Origin: Eledone cirrhosa
Lineage: Eukaryota > Mollusca > Cephalopoda > Octopoda > Eledonidae
Direction: 5' to 3'
DNA: 64,000 bases
NCBI GenBank assembly: GCA_964016885.1
Contig: OZ024740.1
Span: 301,514,286-301,578,285, forward strand
Part shown: piece by piece, positions 50,200 through 60,579 of the stretch
Layout: every line of letters starts with the position of its first letter
How positions within the stretch are numbered: position 1 is the first letter of the stretch
Position numbers and translations under genes: made by a program
The notes under the pieces: model-generated
What the model saw: only the letters and a program-made list of their open reading frames with translations
The model's database searches: none
What the model was told of the DNA's origin: nothing

Positions 50200-50237
50200 T
50201 TAAAATGTAAAATGTAAATTTACATTTTACATTTTAA

Positions 50238-50365
50238 CCATTCTGCTCTGATGATACAGTGGTCACATCATTTGATAATTGAGTTTTGGAAATAGTTATA
50301 AATTTGCACATAGCATAACTAAGCTGTATAACCACCGTAGAAACATATGTAAGTACACAGAATGG
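50238..50365 (+). ncRNA. Hammerhead ribozyme with long stem II
   Basis: CCAUUCUG (50238-50245) and CU lead into CUGAUGA (50248-50254). Stem II is UACAGUGGU (50255-50263) with ACCACCGUA (50331-50339), 8 of 9 paired. GAA is 50340-50342, stem III ACAUAUGU 50343-50350, and A50351 is the cleavage-site base. AG and, after a 4-nt bulge, CAGAAUGG (50358-50365) pair with the first strand. A bulged stem I is what natural type I hammerheads use for loop-loop contacts. Confidence 0.75.
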
Positions 50366-50557
50366 ATTACCTTTTTATGATGTCTACCTGTTATTATTCA
50401 TTCTTTATCCACACTCCGGAATGCAGAAAGATCAGGAACTGAGTTTCTTCAACTATTCTTCCATAAGTCGTTGAGTCACCTCTCAACGTACGTCAACTCT
50501 ATCCAGTGTAGTAATTAACCATTACTGCATCCAGGATAGTCCTATATATATATATAC

Positions 50558-50595
<38 letters not shown>

Positions 50596-50743
50596 TTTTA
50601 TCATTTATTTTGTCTGACCTATTTAGCTTGATTTGCGTTTAAGCTTAGGTGGTTGATGCCTTCTTGACCACCTTCTCATGGCGTTTTAACATATGTTTAG
50701 CTCTGGTTATTTAAACTGTGGAGCGTTTGCTAGCATCACCCTG

Positions 50744-50805
50744 AATTCGCGTTACGTTTCGCTTTTTCTACCCGCCAAATTGCGATTCTCGCTGAATTTA
50801 TATTT

Positions 50806-50812
<7 letters not shown>
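50744..50812 (-). repeat. PLE-like tail motif GCGAAACGTAA, copy 2
   Basis: Mate of 46862-46940. Here the outer triplet is CGC with GCG, where copy 1 has TGC with GCA. A (TA)n tract follows at 50810, in the same direction as copy 1. Confidence 0.5.
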
Positions 50813-50848
<36 letters not shown>

Positions 50849-50890
50849 CATACACATGTATATATATACAGTATATATATATATATTTAT
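50805..50890. repeat. (TA)n region at PLE 3' end
   Basis: TA-rich DNA with CATA and TTTATA interruptions bounds the 3' end of the large PLE. Confidence 0.9.
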
Positions 50891-52325
50891 ATATTAGTAA
50901 AAGTAAAAGAAAATGCTGACAAATTGTTCCCAGTGAAAAATAGTTTAATTAGGAATAAGTATACATTAGTAATTGTTTCTACTTTAGGCACAAGGCCAGC
51001 AATTACCCAGTGCATTACTGGTACTTTATTTTATCGACCCCGTAAGGATGAAAGGCAAAGTCAACCTCGGCGGGATTTGAACTCAGATCGTAAAGGGACG
51101 TAACTATGCTGAAAGCATGGCGTCCGACGCTCTACCGATACTGCCAATCCACCGCCCTAAATAAGTATACATTAGTAATAAGTATTGGTTGTATTCAGTT
51201 TTAGTTTTAAGCTATAACCGGTTGCACATTTCTAATACTTTTCAAAAATAATTTTGAGATAGAGCGCTCGTAATGTTTGCTCTAATCTGATCAGTTTTGG
51301 AAATTCTTCCTGTTTTATGTGAAAAAAGTAGCTCCAGAGGTATTAAGATTTGGTTGTTGAATGTCACGTGAATGAGTGCTATAAATTTCGCGCCAATTCG
51401 TATTGCAAAAATTCTTGTAGTGAAAACAATTTTGATTGGTCGGTAGAGGTCACGTGAATGTTAAAAATTGATTTTGAGCCAAATGTAAGTGTGTCGAAGA
51501 GTGTCGTTTTTCGCCTGATTGAGAAGTCACTGAAAAATAAGTTTATTAAGATAAAAATGTGTGTGTGTGTGTAGTAGTAGTAAAGAGGTTCATTGTCGTG
51601 ATAATGGTCAGTAGGGATGTGTGTGTGAATTGCAGTCATGTTGAAAGGTCAACAGTTCAGGTGTATATTAAGACAAATAATTGTGTGTGTGTGTGTGTGT
51701 ATGTGCCTAGCAGAGTGATTCGTGGTAGAGGGAATAAATTCGGTCAGTCAGTAGGAATGTGTGTTTACGTGTGTGGGGGATATTTTAACATGTTGAAAGA
51801 TATTTGTTCAACTATTGTCTTATGCGGAGAAGTGTGTGTGTGTGGTTGTATATCTGTTTGTATGTTAGTGTACGCGTGTGTATGTGTGTGTGTATGTGTG
51901 TTTGTGTGTATATGTGTGTATGTAAGTGTGTGTGTGTGTGTGTGGATGGACCAGTATTTTTGCGATACTGATAAAAATGGTGTACATTATTCGATATTTT
52001 CAGTAATTTGCAAAAACGATTCTCTCAAAAGAACATCAAAAACATTAATAATAAAAGGGGTGAAATGATGTATAGTATTGTCATAACACCAAGGTGTGTG
52101 AGTGTCCAAATTGTACGTACTGCAAGGGGAATCCATTAGGCCCTGCCGTATTGGAATACTTGTGTACAAAAATGTATGTGCCCATCAGTGTGTAATGCAT
52201 GTGTGCGTATTATGTATGTGTGTGTGTCGGCACGTTTATATCTATAAACATCAAAAAGTATGCAAATTTGTGTATATTTGTGTTGCACCATAAAACATCC
52301 TGTGTTTACGTATATCATTGTGTTT
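50890..52325 (-). repeat. PLE terminal repeat, 3' copy
   Basis: About 1.25 kb after removal of the SINE, and GT-rich in the middle on the plus strand. It matches 57449-56173 in reverse complement at high identity. A 169-codon frame at 51559-52068 on the plus strand runs through it; it is antisense to the element and dominated by GT repeats. Confidence 0.88.
50974..51159 (-). mobile_element. SINE nested in PLE repeat, 20-bp target duplication
   Basis: A full-length reverse copy flanked by an identical 20-bp duplication at 50954-50973 and 51160-51179. The empty site can be read from the other terminal repeat copy (around 57340-57360 and 56095-56125). The SINE therefore moved after the PLE inserted. 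Confidence 0.95.
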
Positions 52326-52389
52326 ATATGTGGATAGAAATGTATGAAGGATGTATGATGATGTAGGTATGTATGTTCACGTGTGTATG

Positions 52390-54980
52390 TTGTGGGTTCG
52401 TCTTAGGGAGAAGTGTTTAGACGGGGGTCCGTATTTGTTAATAAAGTGAGATTCCTTGATGAATCGCTGGGTGTGGGTGGCTTTTCTTTAAATTTGTAGA
52501 GGGGAAAGATTCTAAAGATGGGATGATTTCGGGCGGGACAGGTATCAATGTGTTCACTCAGTGGTATTTTTCTGTATTCCCGTATTTTAATTTGGGATCT
52601 ATGGACAGTCATTGGTTTTTGTCTGGCCTATGTATTGTTCTCGACAACCTGAGCAAGTTAATACATATATTAGATTTTCTGATGTTCATGTGAAATTGTG
52701 TTTTACTATAAAACGTTGGCCTTCTTTGAAATAGAATTCCGAACCCTCTATTAGGTTGATGCAGATGCCACAGTTGGGTCTATCGCATTTATTTACTGTG
52801 GGTTTCTTTGTTGTGGTTGGCAGTACTTTGGCATGTGTTAGGATGTTTTTCATTGACTTAGATTGTCTTTTGCTCTTTATCATATCCTGTGTTCGAAGGA
52901 TTTGGTTCATTCTATGGTCCTTTCTTAACACAGGGATGTTCTAGAGGATGATGTCAAAGGTCTCATTGTTGAGGGCGTTGCGTGAGGAGATGTATGGAAG
53001 AGTTTTTAGTTTCGGTTGATTTACTTTAGGGTGTCTAAGATCCTGAGTACTGAGTTTTAAGGCACGTTGGATACCATGGTCAATTAGTGATGCGGGGTAG
53101 TCCCTGCCAATGAGTGTGTCCTTTAGTTCTTGTAGCCGTACGTAACAGGTGTTTTTATTGGAGGCTATAGTACAGATTATCTTGGATAAGTAGTAGGGAA
53201 TATTAATTTTACAGTGTCTAGGGTGGCAAGAGTTGAAAGGAAGATACTGCTTGGAGTCTCTGGGTTGTAGTATATATCTGTTTCTATTTGTTTGTTATGA
53301 ATCTTAATGAAGATGTCGAGGAAGGGGAGTTGTTGATGGCTGTATTCCATCGTAAAGTCAATATTCGTGTTGAACCCATTTATAAGGGTGTGAAATTATT
53401 TAAGTTTCTCGATGTTTTCGTGCCAAAGGATGAAGCAGTCATCAAGATATCGCTTCCAGTTATTTTCTATGTGTAAGTGGAGAGTGTTTCCAAATTTGTT
53501 TAGTACTTTAGTATAGAGGGTGATTTTCAGGTACCGCATGACTAGATTGGCATAAGTGGGGGCTGTTTTCGTTCCCAAAGCGGTCCCAAATTTCTGCCTG
53601 TACGATTTGTTATTGAAAACGAAGTAATTGTTCTCCAAGATAAATTTGAGTCCTTCTATCACGAATTCTTTTTTGATGCGTTGTGGTAGTTCATTGTGGT
53701 AATTATCCAGCCAGAATTGGATAGCTTCTATTCCTAGGTTGTGGGGGATGTTGGAGTATAGGTTGACTACATCGAACGTCACTAGTAGGGTTTGTTCACA
53801 AAGGGGCATAATAGGGAGGTGATTGAGCATATCTAGGTCGTCCCTTATATAGCTTTTGATGTGTTTGAGAAAAGGCTTGAGGAGGGTATCAATGAAGTTG
53901 CTAAGGCGGTGGGTTTCGCAAGCGGGGCCTGCTATTATAGGTCTTAATTTGAGATCATTAGGTGAGGGGTCATTGATGACTATGTCTGTGGCTTCCTTGC
54001 ATGCCTTACGTATTAATTCGCTTTTATGTACTATAGGGATACCGTAGAAAAGGCTGTATTTACTTGTGAAGTCTGTGATGAAGCTGAATTCCTTGTTAGT
54101 GAGTCCTTCTTCGTATTGGTTGATCAGAATTTTTAGGTTTCTCATAATTTTCTGTTGATTGTAGTGTTCAGCCTTTTCGTAGTATGTTTCGTTTTCCAAA
54201 GTTGAGACCGCTAAGTTGATATAGAATTCTGTCTCCATCAGGACTACTGTACTCCCTTTATTAGCCTCTTTAATTGTAATAGTTCTGTCGGTTTTTAATC
54301 TATTTAATTCTTCCCATTCTTTCTTGTTAAGGTTTGGCTTGTGTTTTTGTCTGTGCAAGTGTTGGTAAGGGAAGTTTGTGATGTGTTCACAGAATTCGTC
54401 TAGGATTTTATTTCTACCTTTTGGTGGGGTGTAGTTGCTTCTATTTCTGGCTAATTATTCATCCTCATTGTACTGGTTGAATAGTTCTTCACTGAGTTGT
54501 AACTTTCTAAAGAAGTCTGTGATGTCTTCATTCATTTCATAGTAGTTAGGACGTAGGAGGCTCGGTGTGAATTTAAGACCTTTGGAGAGTAAGTTGATAA
54601 GGTTGGGAGTTGGTTCTGCACTAGTTAGATTGATAATGTGTATTACTCTCGGTTTCTCCTCCCTGTCTTGTGTTATTTTGTTTGCCTGTATCTGTGTGCT
54701 GTGTGTAAAAAATGGTTGGGGTAGAGGGGGTTGTCTGCTGATGTTAAGTGGTCTCCTGTGTTTGTTATATTCCTTGTTGTTGTAAAATGTGGTTCGGGTT
54801 CGTGGTTGTGGATTGAATGGGGTGTTCCTGTATTGCGAGTATGGATGTGTGTTTCTATGTGCCATGTTGGATTGTGGTGTTATAGGTGGCCTACGTTGTT
54901 TGTTGTATCGTGTGGTGTGGGTTGTTTTGTAGTGTGGAAGCGAGAGTTGAGAAAATGGAAATGACCTTGCTGTCCCCTTG
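52390..54980 (-). pseudogene. PLE reverse transcriptase and GIY-YIG endonuclease, broken
   Basis: The product would copy the element's RNA at a nicked target. On the minus strand: an N-terminal region (from about 54865) with INLLSKGLKFTPSLLRPNYYE; an in-frame TAA at 54457; then an open 320-codon stretch (54358-53396). That stretch carries ITIKEANKGSTVVLM, LRPIIAGPACETHRLS, motif A TFDVVNLYSNIPH, motif B GTALGTKTAPTYANL and motif C RYLDDCFILW. A frameshift near 53390 leads to the thumb region. At 52931-52686 there is a zinc-type linker KCDRPNCGIC. After a TGA near 52684 come YVLTCSGCREQYIGQT (the GIY-YIG strands) and, in a further frame (52612-52403), KIPLSEHIDTC. Catalytic residues are kept, but at least two stops and two frameshifts separate the parts. 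Confidence 0.9.
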
Positions 54981-55144
54981 TAGCGGGGAAGTTGTTACAT
55001 CTATCATGGAGGTTGTATATTTTCCCTATGTTTGACGATGAGGCATCCGCGTAGTAGTTGAGTGATTTGGTATGGTGTCTCCTTGAAGGGGGAAGTTGTA
55101 AATGTCATTATGGGGGTGATGATTTCTAGGGTGTTTGTTCCTTC

Positions 55145-55600
55145 TTATGGAAGCGAGGTTGGGAAGTTCATCTTCGGTGTGGTGCTTCCTTCTTCTGTTG
55201 TTAGTGGCTGGAGGTTTGCGAAGTTGTTGTGCGGTTCAGTTATGGGTTTTTCTATTTTTATGAACGGGTTATTGGAGGTGTAATCCGTTTGAAAAGTCGA
55301 TTCATAGTTTAGGAACCAAGCGGCACTTTTTTCCCAGCGTTGAAGGGATTTCAGTTCTTCTCTGTTGGAGTCCCGTTTCCATAATTCAGAGATCTTCTCT
55401 ACCTTGGGGCCTTCAGTCTTATTGTTGATTTTCAGGAGGATCGCTTCATCGATGGTTTTGATTTTTTCCTCAATTGTCCGGGCCCTCAATTTAAGAAGTA
55501 CAATTTCTGTCTTCATTTTTTCCAATGACATTCTTTCTCTAAGGTGTCTTTGAGGTTCAGGTTCATTTGGAATGGACTTTATTTGTATTTTACGGGGCAT
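55145..55600 (-). CDS. PLE upstream frame, charged 151-aa protein
   Basis: This intact frame starts MPRKIQIKS and lies upstream of the reverse transcriptase on the same strand. Residues 20-70 (RERMSLEKMKTEIVLLKLRA and following) are Lys/Glu-rich and likely coiled coil. The C-terminal half has a WKRDSNREELKSLQRWEKS segment with several Trp. I know no enzymatic domain in it. It probably corresponds to the N-terminal or accessory part of the PLE polyprotein; the region to the next frame (54866-55144) has stops in every frame. Within a dead element it may be residual. Confidence 0.6.
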   Translation of the reverse strand: MPRKIQIKSIPNEPEPQRHLRERMSLEKMKTEIVLLKLRARTIEEKIKTIDEAILLKINNKTEGPKVEKISELWKRDSNREELKSLQRWEKSAAWFLNYESTFQTDYTSNNPFIKIEKPITEPHNNFANLQPLTTEEGSTTPKMNFPTSLP

Positions 55601-55755
55601 AGTTAGAAGGGTTGTGCTAAGCCCTTTTTCTCACATCTCCGGTTTGTTGTGATTTTGTATCATCTTCCAGAATGAGAACTTTCTGTCTCTGAGGGATTTG
55701 TTCCATTTTGGGATTGTTCGAATTTCATTTTGTATGAATCAATCTCATATGGTTC

Positions 55756-55980
55756 TTAATTGGTTTCTTCTGGGTTGGTAGTAGTGAACATAGTTTGGAT
55801 AGTATCGCAAAGGTTTTGAAGTTTATTGCCGATTTCAGAGGATTTGTATCCGGTGACGCTTTCCTCATTTGTGGAGTCAAGTTTGTCGACTAGCACAGAT
55901 AGGTTGGTGTTAATTTTCTTGAGTTCCTGTAGAATCTCTTCATTTGTGTTGATAAGAGTTGTATCTGATTTTGTTGGCAT
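55756..55980 (-). CDS. PLE short upstream frame, coiled coil
   Basis: The start chosen is the Met of MPTKSDTT at 55980; the frame is open further upstream only through the terminal-repeat fragment. The 74-aa product has a heptad-like LQELKKINTNLSVLVDKL segment. No known family. It could be an oligomerisation module of the element or a chance frame. Confidence 0.45.
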   Translation of the reverse strand: MPTKSDTTLINTNEEILQELKKINTNLSVLVDKLDSTNEESVTGYKSSEIGNKLQNLCDTIQTMFTTTNPEETN

Positions 55981-55995
55981 TTTCTGTATCTCGTG

Positions 55996-56172
55996 TGGGG
56001 ATATGATATTTAAAAAAATAGAGGTGTAACACACGAGTTGTGATATATTAGTAAAAGGAAGATAAATTATTCCCAGTGAAAAATAGTTTAATTAGGAATA
56101 AGTAAAAATTAGTAATAAGTATTGGTTAGTATTCTGTTTTAGTTTTAAGTTTTTACCAGTTGCGCATTTCTA
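55996..56172 (-). repeat. Partial 5' terminal repeat of the PLE
   Basis: About 177 bp equals the last part of the 3' terminal repeat, in the same orientation as the coding strand. It starts at the hammerhead stem II segment (AGAAATGCGCAAC) and ends at the TA-rich 3' end. The element thus has a short direct 5' repeat plus a full inverted one outside it. Confidence 0.75.
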
Positions 56173-56788
56173 AAAACACGATGACATACGTAAACACACA
56201 TGCTCTATGGTGCAACACAAATATGCACACATTTGCATACCTTTTGATGTTCATAGATATAAACGTGGCGACACACACACATCATATACGCACACATGCA
56301 TTACACACTGATTGGCACATACATATTTGTACACAAGTATTCCCATAAGACAGGGCCTAATGGATTCCCCTTGCTGTACGTAGAATATCGACACTCACAC
56401 ACACCTAGTGTTATGACAATACTATACATCATTTCACCCGTTTTATTATTAATGTTTTTGATGTTCTCTTCAGAGAATCGTTTTTGCAAATTACTGAAAA
56501 TATCGAATAATGTACACCATTTTTACCAGTATCACATAAATACTGGTCCAGCCGCACACACACACACACGCACACACATACACTCATATACACACACTCA
56601 TATACACACACACATACACACGCGTACACTAACATACAAACATACACACACACACACACACACGCACTTCTCTGTATAAGACATGAGATGAAATATCTTT
56701 CAACATGTTAAAATATCCCCCACACACGTACACACACATTTCTACTGACCGAATGTATTCCCTCAACCACGAACCACTCTGCTAGACA

Positions 56789-56839
<51 letters not shown>

Positions 56840-57449
56840 TTGTCTTAATAGACACCTGAACTGTTGACCTTTCAACATGACTGCAATTCACACACACATC
56901 CCTACTGTCCATTATCACAACAATGAACCTCTTTACTACTACTACACACACACACACATATTTATCTAAATAAACTTATTTTTCAGTGACTTCTCAATCA
57001 GGCGAGAAAGAACACTCTTAAACAAACCTACAGTTGGCGCAAAATCAATTTTTAACATGCACGTGACCTCTACTGACCAATGAAAATTGTTTTGACTACA
57101 AGAATTTTTGCAACACGAATTGGCGCGAAATTTATAGTACTCATTCAACAACCAACCAAATCTTAATACCTCTGGAGCCACTTTTTTCACATAAAACAGG
57201 AAGAATTTCCAAAACTGATCAGATTAGAGCAAACATCACGAGCGCTCTATCTCAAAATTATTTTTGAAAAGCATTAGAAATGCGCAACCGGTAAAAACTT
57301 TAAAGTAAAATTGAATACTAGCCAATACTTATTACGAATTTATACTTATTCCTAATTAAACTATTTTTCACTAGGAAAAATGTGTCAGCATTTTCTTTTC
57401 CTTTTACTAATATATCACAACTCGTGTGTTACACCTCTATTTTTTTAAA
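56173..57449 (+). repeat. PLE terminal repeat, inverted 5' copy
   Basis: This matches the 3' copy in reverse complement, CA-rich in the middle on the plus strand. The hammerhead-like segment at 57260-57297 has box UUGAAAA, stem II GCAU/AUGC and ACCGGU, but GCA instead of GAA. It ends at (AT)n 57450. Confidence 0.85.
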
Positions 57450-57623
<174 letters not shown>

Positions 57624-57629
57624 TGTGTA

Positions 57630-60370
57630 TATGTGTGTGTGTGTACTGAAATTCATATGCATGTAGACTATCATCCATCTGCATTAAATTCACTACAGAC
57701 ATTAAAGAAGTTTATGTATCAGTGTTAAAAGATAGGTTTGCTTATAAATATAACATGTATTACATACAATAATCATTTAAATTTGCCTCTGTCACTTCCG
57801 AGCAGTATCGCCATTATATTTTCATATGATTTCTATTGAAATATAAACGTCATTTCAATTATGATACACGTTTATACCTAAAAATTCATATTAAAATGGA
57901 CAATATTATAATTTCTGAATTTGCCTGATCATTGCTCTTTTTTATTTTCTGCGTATGATGTCTCGTAGCCATTCCACATTAATCCTATCTACACCCATCT
58001 GTAGATTCATATCAAATTCGACTGCAATGCCCTGGGACGAACGATGTAAACTAGGATAAGTTTGCAAATGTGTTACAGTTATATTAGATAATTCCAAAAA
58101 CTTTTATATTGAAATAATATTTACGTCTTCAAAACCTATATTGAAACACCTACTAGAAAACAGTTTAAAATATACGTAATTATTCCCTCTGCACTACGGC
58201 TAGAACTAAATTGAAAGTGTTCAAACGAGTATAAGGCAACTAACTCAGAAAGATAAAAATAACGATAATTTGTCAGAATGAATGAACACCTTGACTTTTA
58301 GAACTTCGTAAAACACATTAGTTGATAAAAGGTGAAATTTGTATCATGGCATATACGTAGTCCTTGCTAATGGCTGACAGCATGTGGAACATCGCCAGAG
58401 TATTTTGTACCACTTCCAAATCTATCGGATCATATTTTGTCTCCTCAGCCAATTTATAAAAATATACGAGGAAATAAAATTCATGAAGAATAATGATATC
58501 AGGAAATAATAAACCACTTCTACTTCTACTAAAATGCATATTTCATTTTGGAAAGGAAAATGGAAACTAACTTAAATGAGAAAACTTATAAATGGGAGGA
58601 AATACAATCCATGATACATCGAGGCATTAACAATAAAATGAGGAGTGGAAATATATTCGTAGATGACGTTATCGGAACTACTACATAACCATATAAAAAA
58701 ACATAAAAGACGCTCAATAGACAGATTATTCACGGATATTATCAACAGTTTTCGTAGTCTTGACCAAAAATAAATATATTGACAATTATAAGGGCCCTAG
58801 TTTTAAACAATAGCTTATATATTATTACATTTACGTAAATCTAAAACTAAGCAGCAGAATCATGCAGGTATCTGAATGAATGCTCACTAAATAAGTTCAA
58901 TACCGTAGATGTCAGAAATCATGTAGCGCACGTTAGTCTTCCTAAACCAAAGGGCAAAATGAAATGTAAAGTACACATATTTACAGGTGGAGTTTATATA
59001 CCCAAACTTTTCTCACATATACGGTAGATTGGAAAGGAAATGTTGAGAGATTAGTTTACTGCATTTAGCAATTACAATCGAACCTATAAAGAAATAGAAG
59101 GACATTTACTGATAGTCTTTATTTTATGTTTATTAATTGTTTATAGTTGAATTATTGAAGGCTTCACCTTTCTCAACGTAAGGATATATTGAGTGTTAAA
59201 TAAGTTTGCTCTTTTCACGAATGTGTAGAGAAATACAGTTATACTGTGCTTGAAAGAAACAGATTGAATGTTTTCTTTCACTTTCTACATTGCAGACCAT
59301 GTTCATATATTTGCTTTATTTTCCTTTAAACTCTGGTGTAGCTTTCACAACGACTTACTTCTTTAATTATGTAAATAAAAAAAAACATATCTACCACACA
59401 CGATATGAGTATTTATACAAAATAGAAATACCAAACATCTTCAATATAGAATTATATAAATGATGTCCGCGATACATTTCATGAGTATTTGAAATAACGA
59501 TCTAAACCTGAACGAATGTCACCGCATGAATACTATCTCTATGTCAAACAATTAAATACATGTTATTAGTTATCATACATACCGTAACCATTGCATTTCA
59601 TATATGCTTTTCTCGTGTTAACTATCACTTCATTGATTTGGATTCCATAAACTTTTAAACCTGACCGATAGAATAAATATATTTACCAATCAGACGCAGA
59701 AATGACTGTAACGAAAGCCTCCAACCCCAAATACAGTTTTGTAAACACTTTGCAAATGAACAGTGCTCATCGAAATGATATTGCCATTCTTTATGTTTTT
59801 CTTGGCTATTTAACGAATCGTTGCTTTTCCTTCACTTTTATAATGTATATAATTACTGCAACACATACTCACCATCAGGATTTGGAAGGTGTTTTTATTT
59901 ATTTATTTCTTTGGTTTGATTCGTATGGATGTCTATAGAGGACATCATGAATAGGAATATAAACAGCATTTGATTAATTTTGCGTATTTTCGCGGCACGG
60001 AGAACATGTATATTTGCATGAGCTCAAATATTAGGAAATATATGAATATTCAAAAAGAAAATGTGGAATTTACATCGTATTTCATGTAGCATTCAACATG
60101 ATTTCACCCCCATACATATATATACACACACACACACATGTTTATTAGGCACCAGGCAGTCGTCATTTTACGTCTGTAAGTATAGATTTAATATTTAATA
60201 TTCTCTAGATCGATACAGACGGACTATATGTACTTGAATTAAGGTATTTCTATCTGGCTAAAAAATGATTGTCATTTTGCAAAAAAAAAAAAACACAGTA
60301 GTGTTGATCATATATTTTTTTAGAATTATAATGTAATGCTCAGAAGTATTTTCTTAGAGCTTAATATTTG
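57630..60370. other. AT-rich spacer, no gene
   Basis: About 2.7 kb of AT-rich DNA with no repeats I recognise. Frames of 73 and 78 codons have no domain. Confidence 0.55.
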
Positions 60371-60387
60371 TAACTGACTACTAAACC

Positions 60388-60397
60388 GAAATTATAT

Positions 60398-60462
<65 letters not shown>
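60388..60462. repeat. (TA)n tract at second PLE 3' end
   Basis: TA dinucleotides with one AAATATA interruption. The second PLE ends here on the minus strand. Confidence 0.95.
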
Positions 60463-60548
60463 GAAATATTGAACGGGAACAAAACAGAGAGGCAGTACAA
60501 AAAAATGTTTATTAATTTCACGCCCTTGAGAGTGGGGTGGTGGTGGGG

Positions 60549-60579
60549 AACGACGTTTCGGGCATAACCCCTTCTTCAG
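60549..60579 (-). ncRNA. Hammerhead-like core without stem I
   Basis: The minus strand reads CUGAAGA (60579-60573), stem II with GGG/CCC, GAAAC, GUC, GUU. The core boxes are present with one extra A before stem II. The flanks (CAC and CCCC) do not pair as stem I, so activity is doubtful. Its position, about 90 bp before the (TA)n end, matches the other tails. Confidence 0.5.

Larger units (their letters stand above)
50029..50408. repeat. 380-bp near-perfect palindrome without spacer
   Basis: The arms are mirrored about 50218/50219 (GTAAATTTAC) with only a handful of substitutions, for example at the stem II bases. Each arm contains a hammerhead with an 85-nt stem II region. The left arm ends in (TA)n; the right arm ends in non-repeat DNA. 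Confidence 0.9.
50890..57449 (-). mobile_element. Penelope-like retroelement with inverted terminal repeats
   Basis: On the minus strand, in order: an inverted copy of the terminal repeat (57449-56173), a short direct piece of the repeat (56172-55996), two upstream frames, a reverse transcriptase plus GIY-YIG nuclease gene, and the full terminal repeat (52325-50890). PLEs are known to carry such repeats in direct or inverted order. The degenerate hammerhead lies in the repeats (plus 57260-57297; minus about 51258-51210), and the inverted junction falls at its stem II. A SINE interrupts the left repeat. The element is inactive because of stops and frameshifts. (TA)n tracts bound both ends. Confidence 0.88.

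Noticed and set aside
51559..52068. 169-codon open frame on the plus strand, the longest antisense frame in the PLE repeat
   Set aside because: It is made of GT-rich repeat sequence inside the terminal repeat, antisense to the element; the inverted copy at 56.4-57.0 kb breaks the frame.
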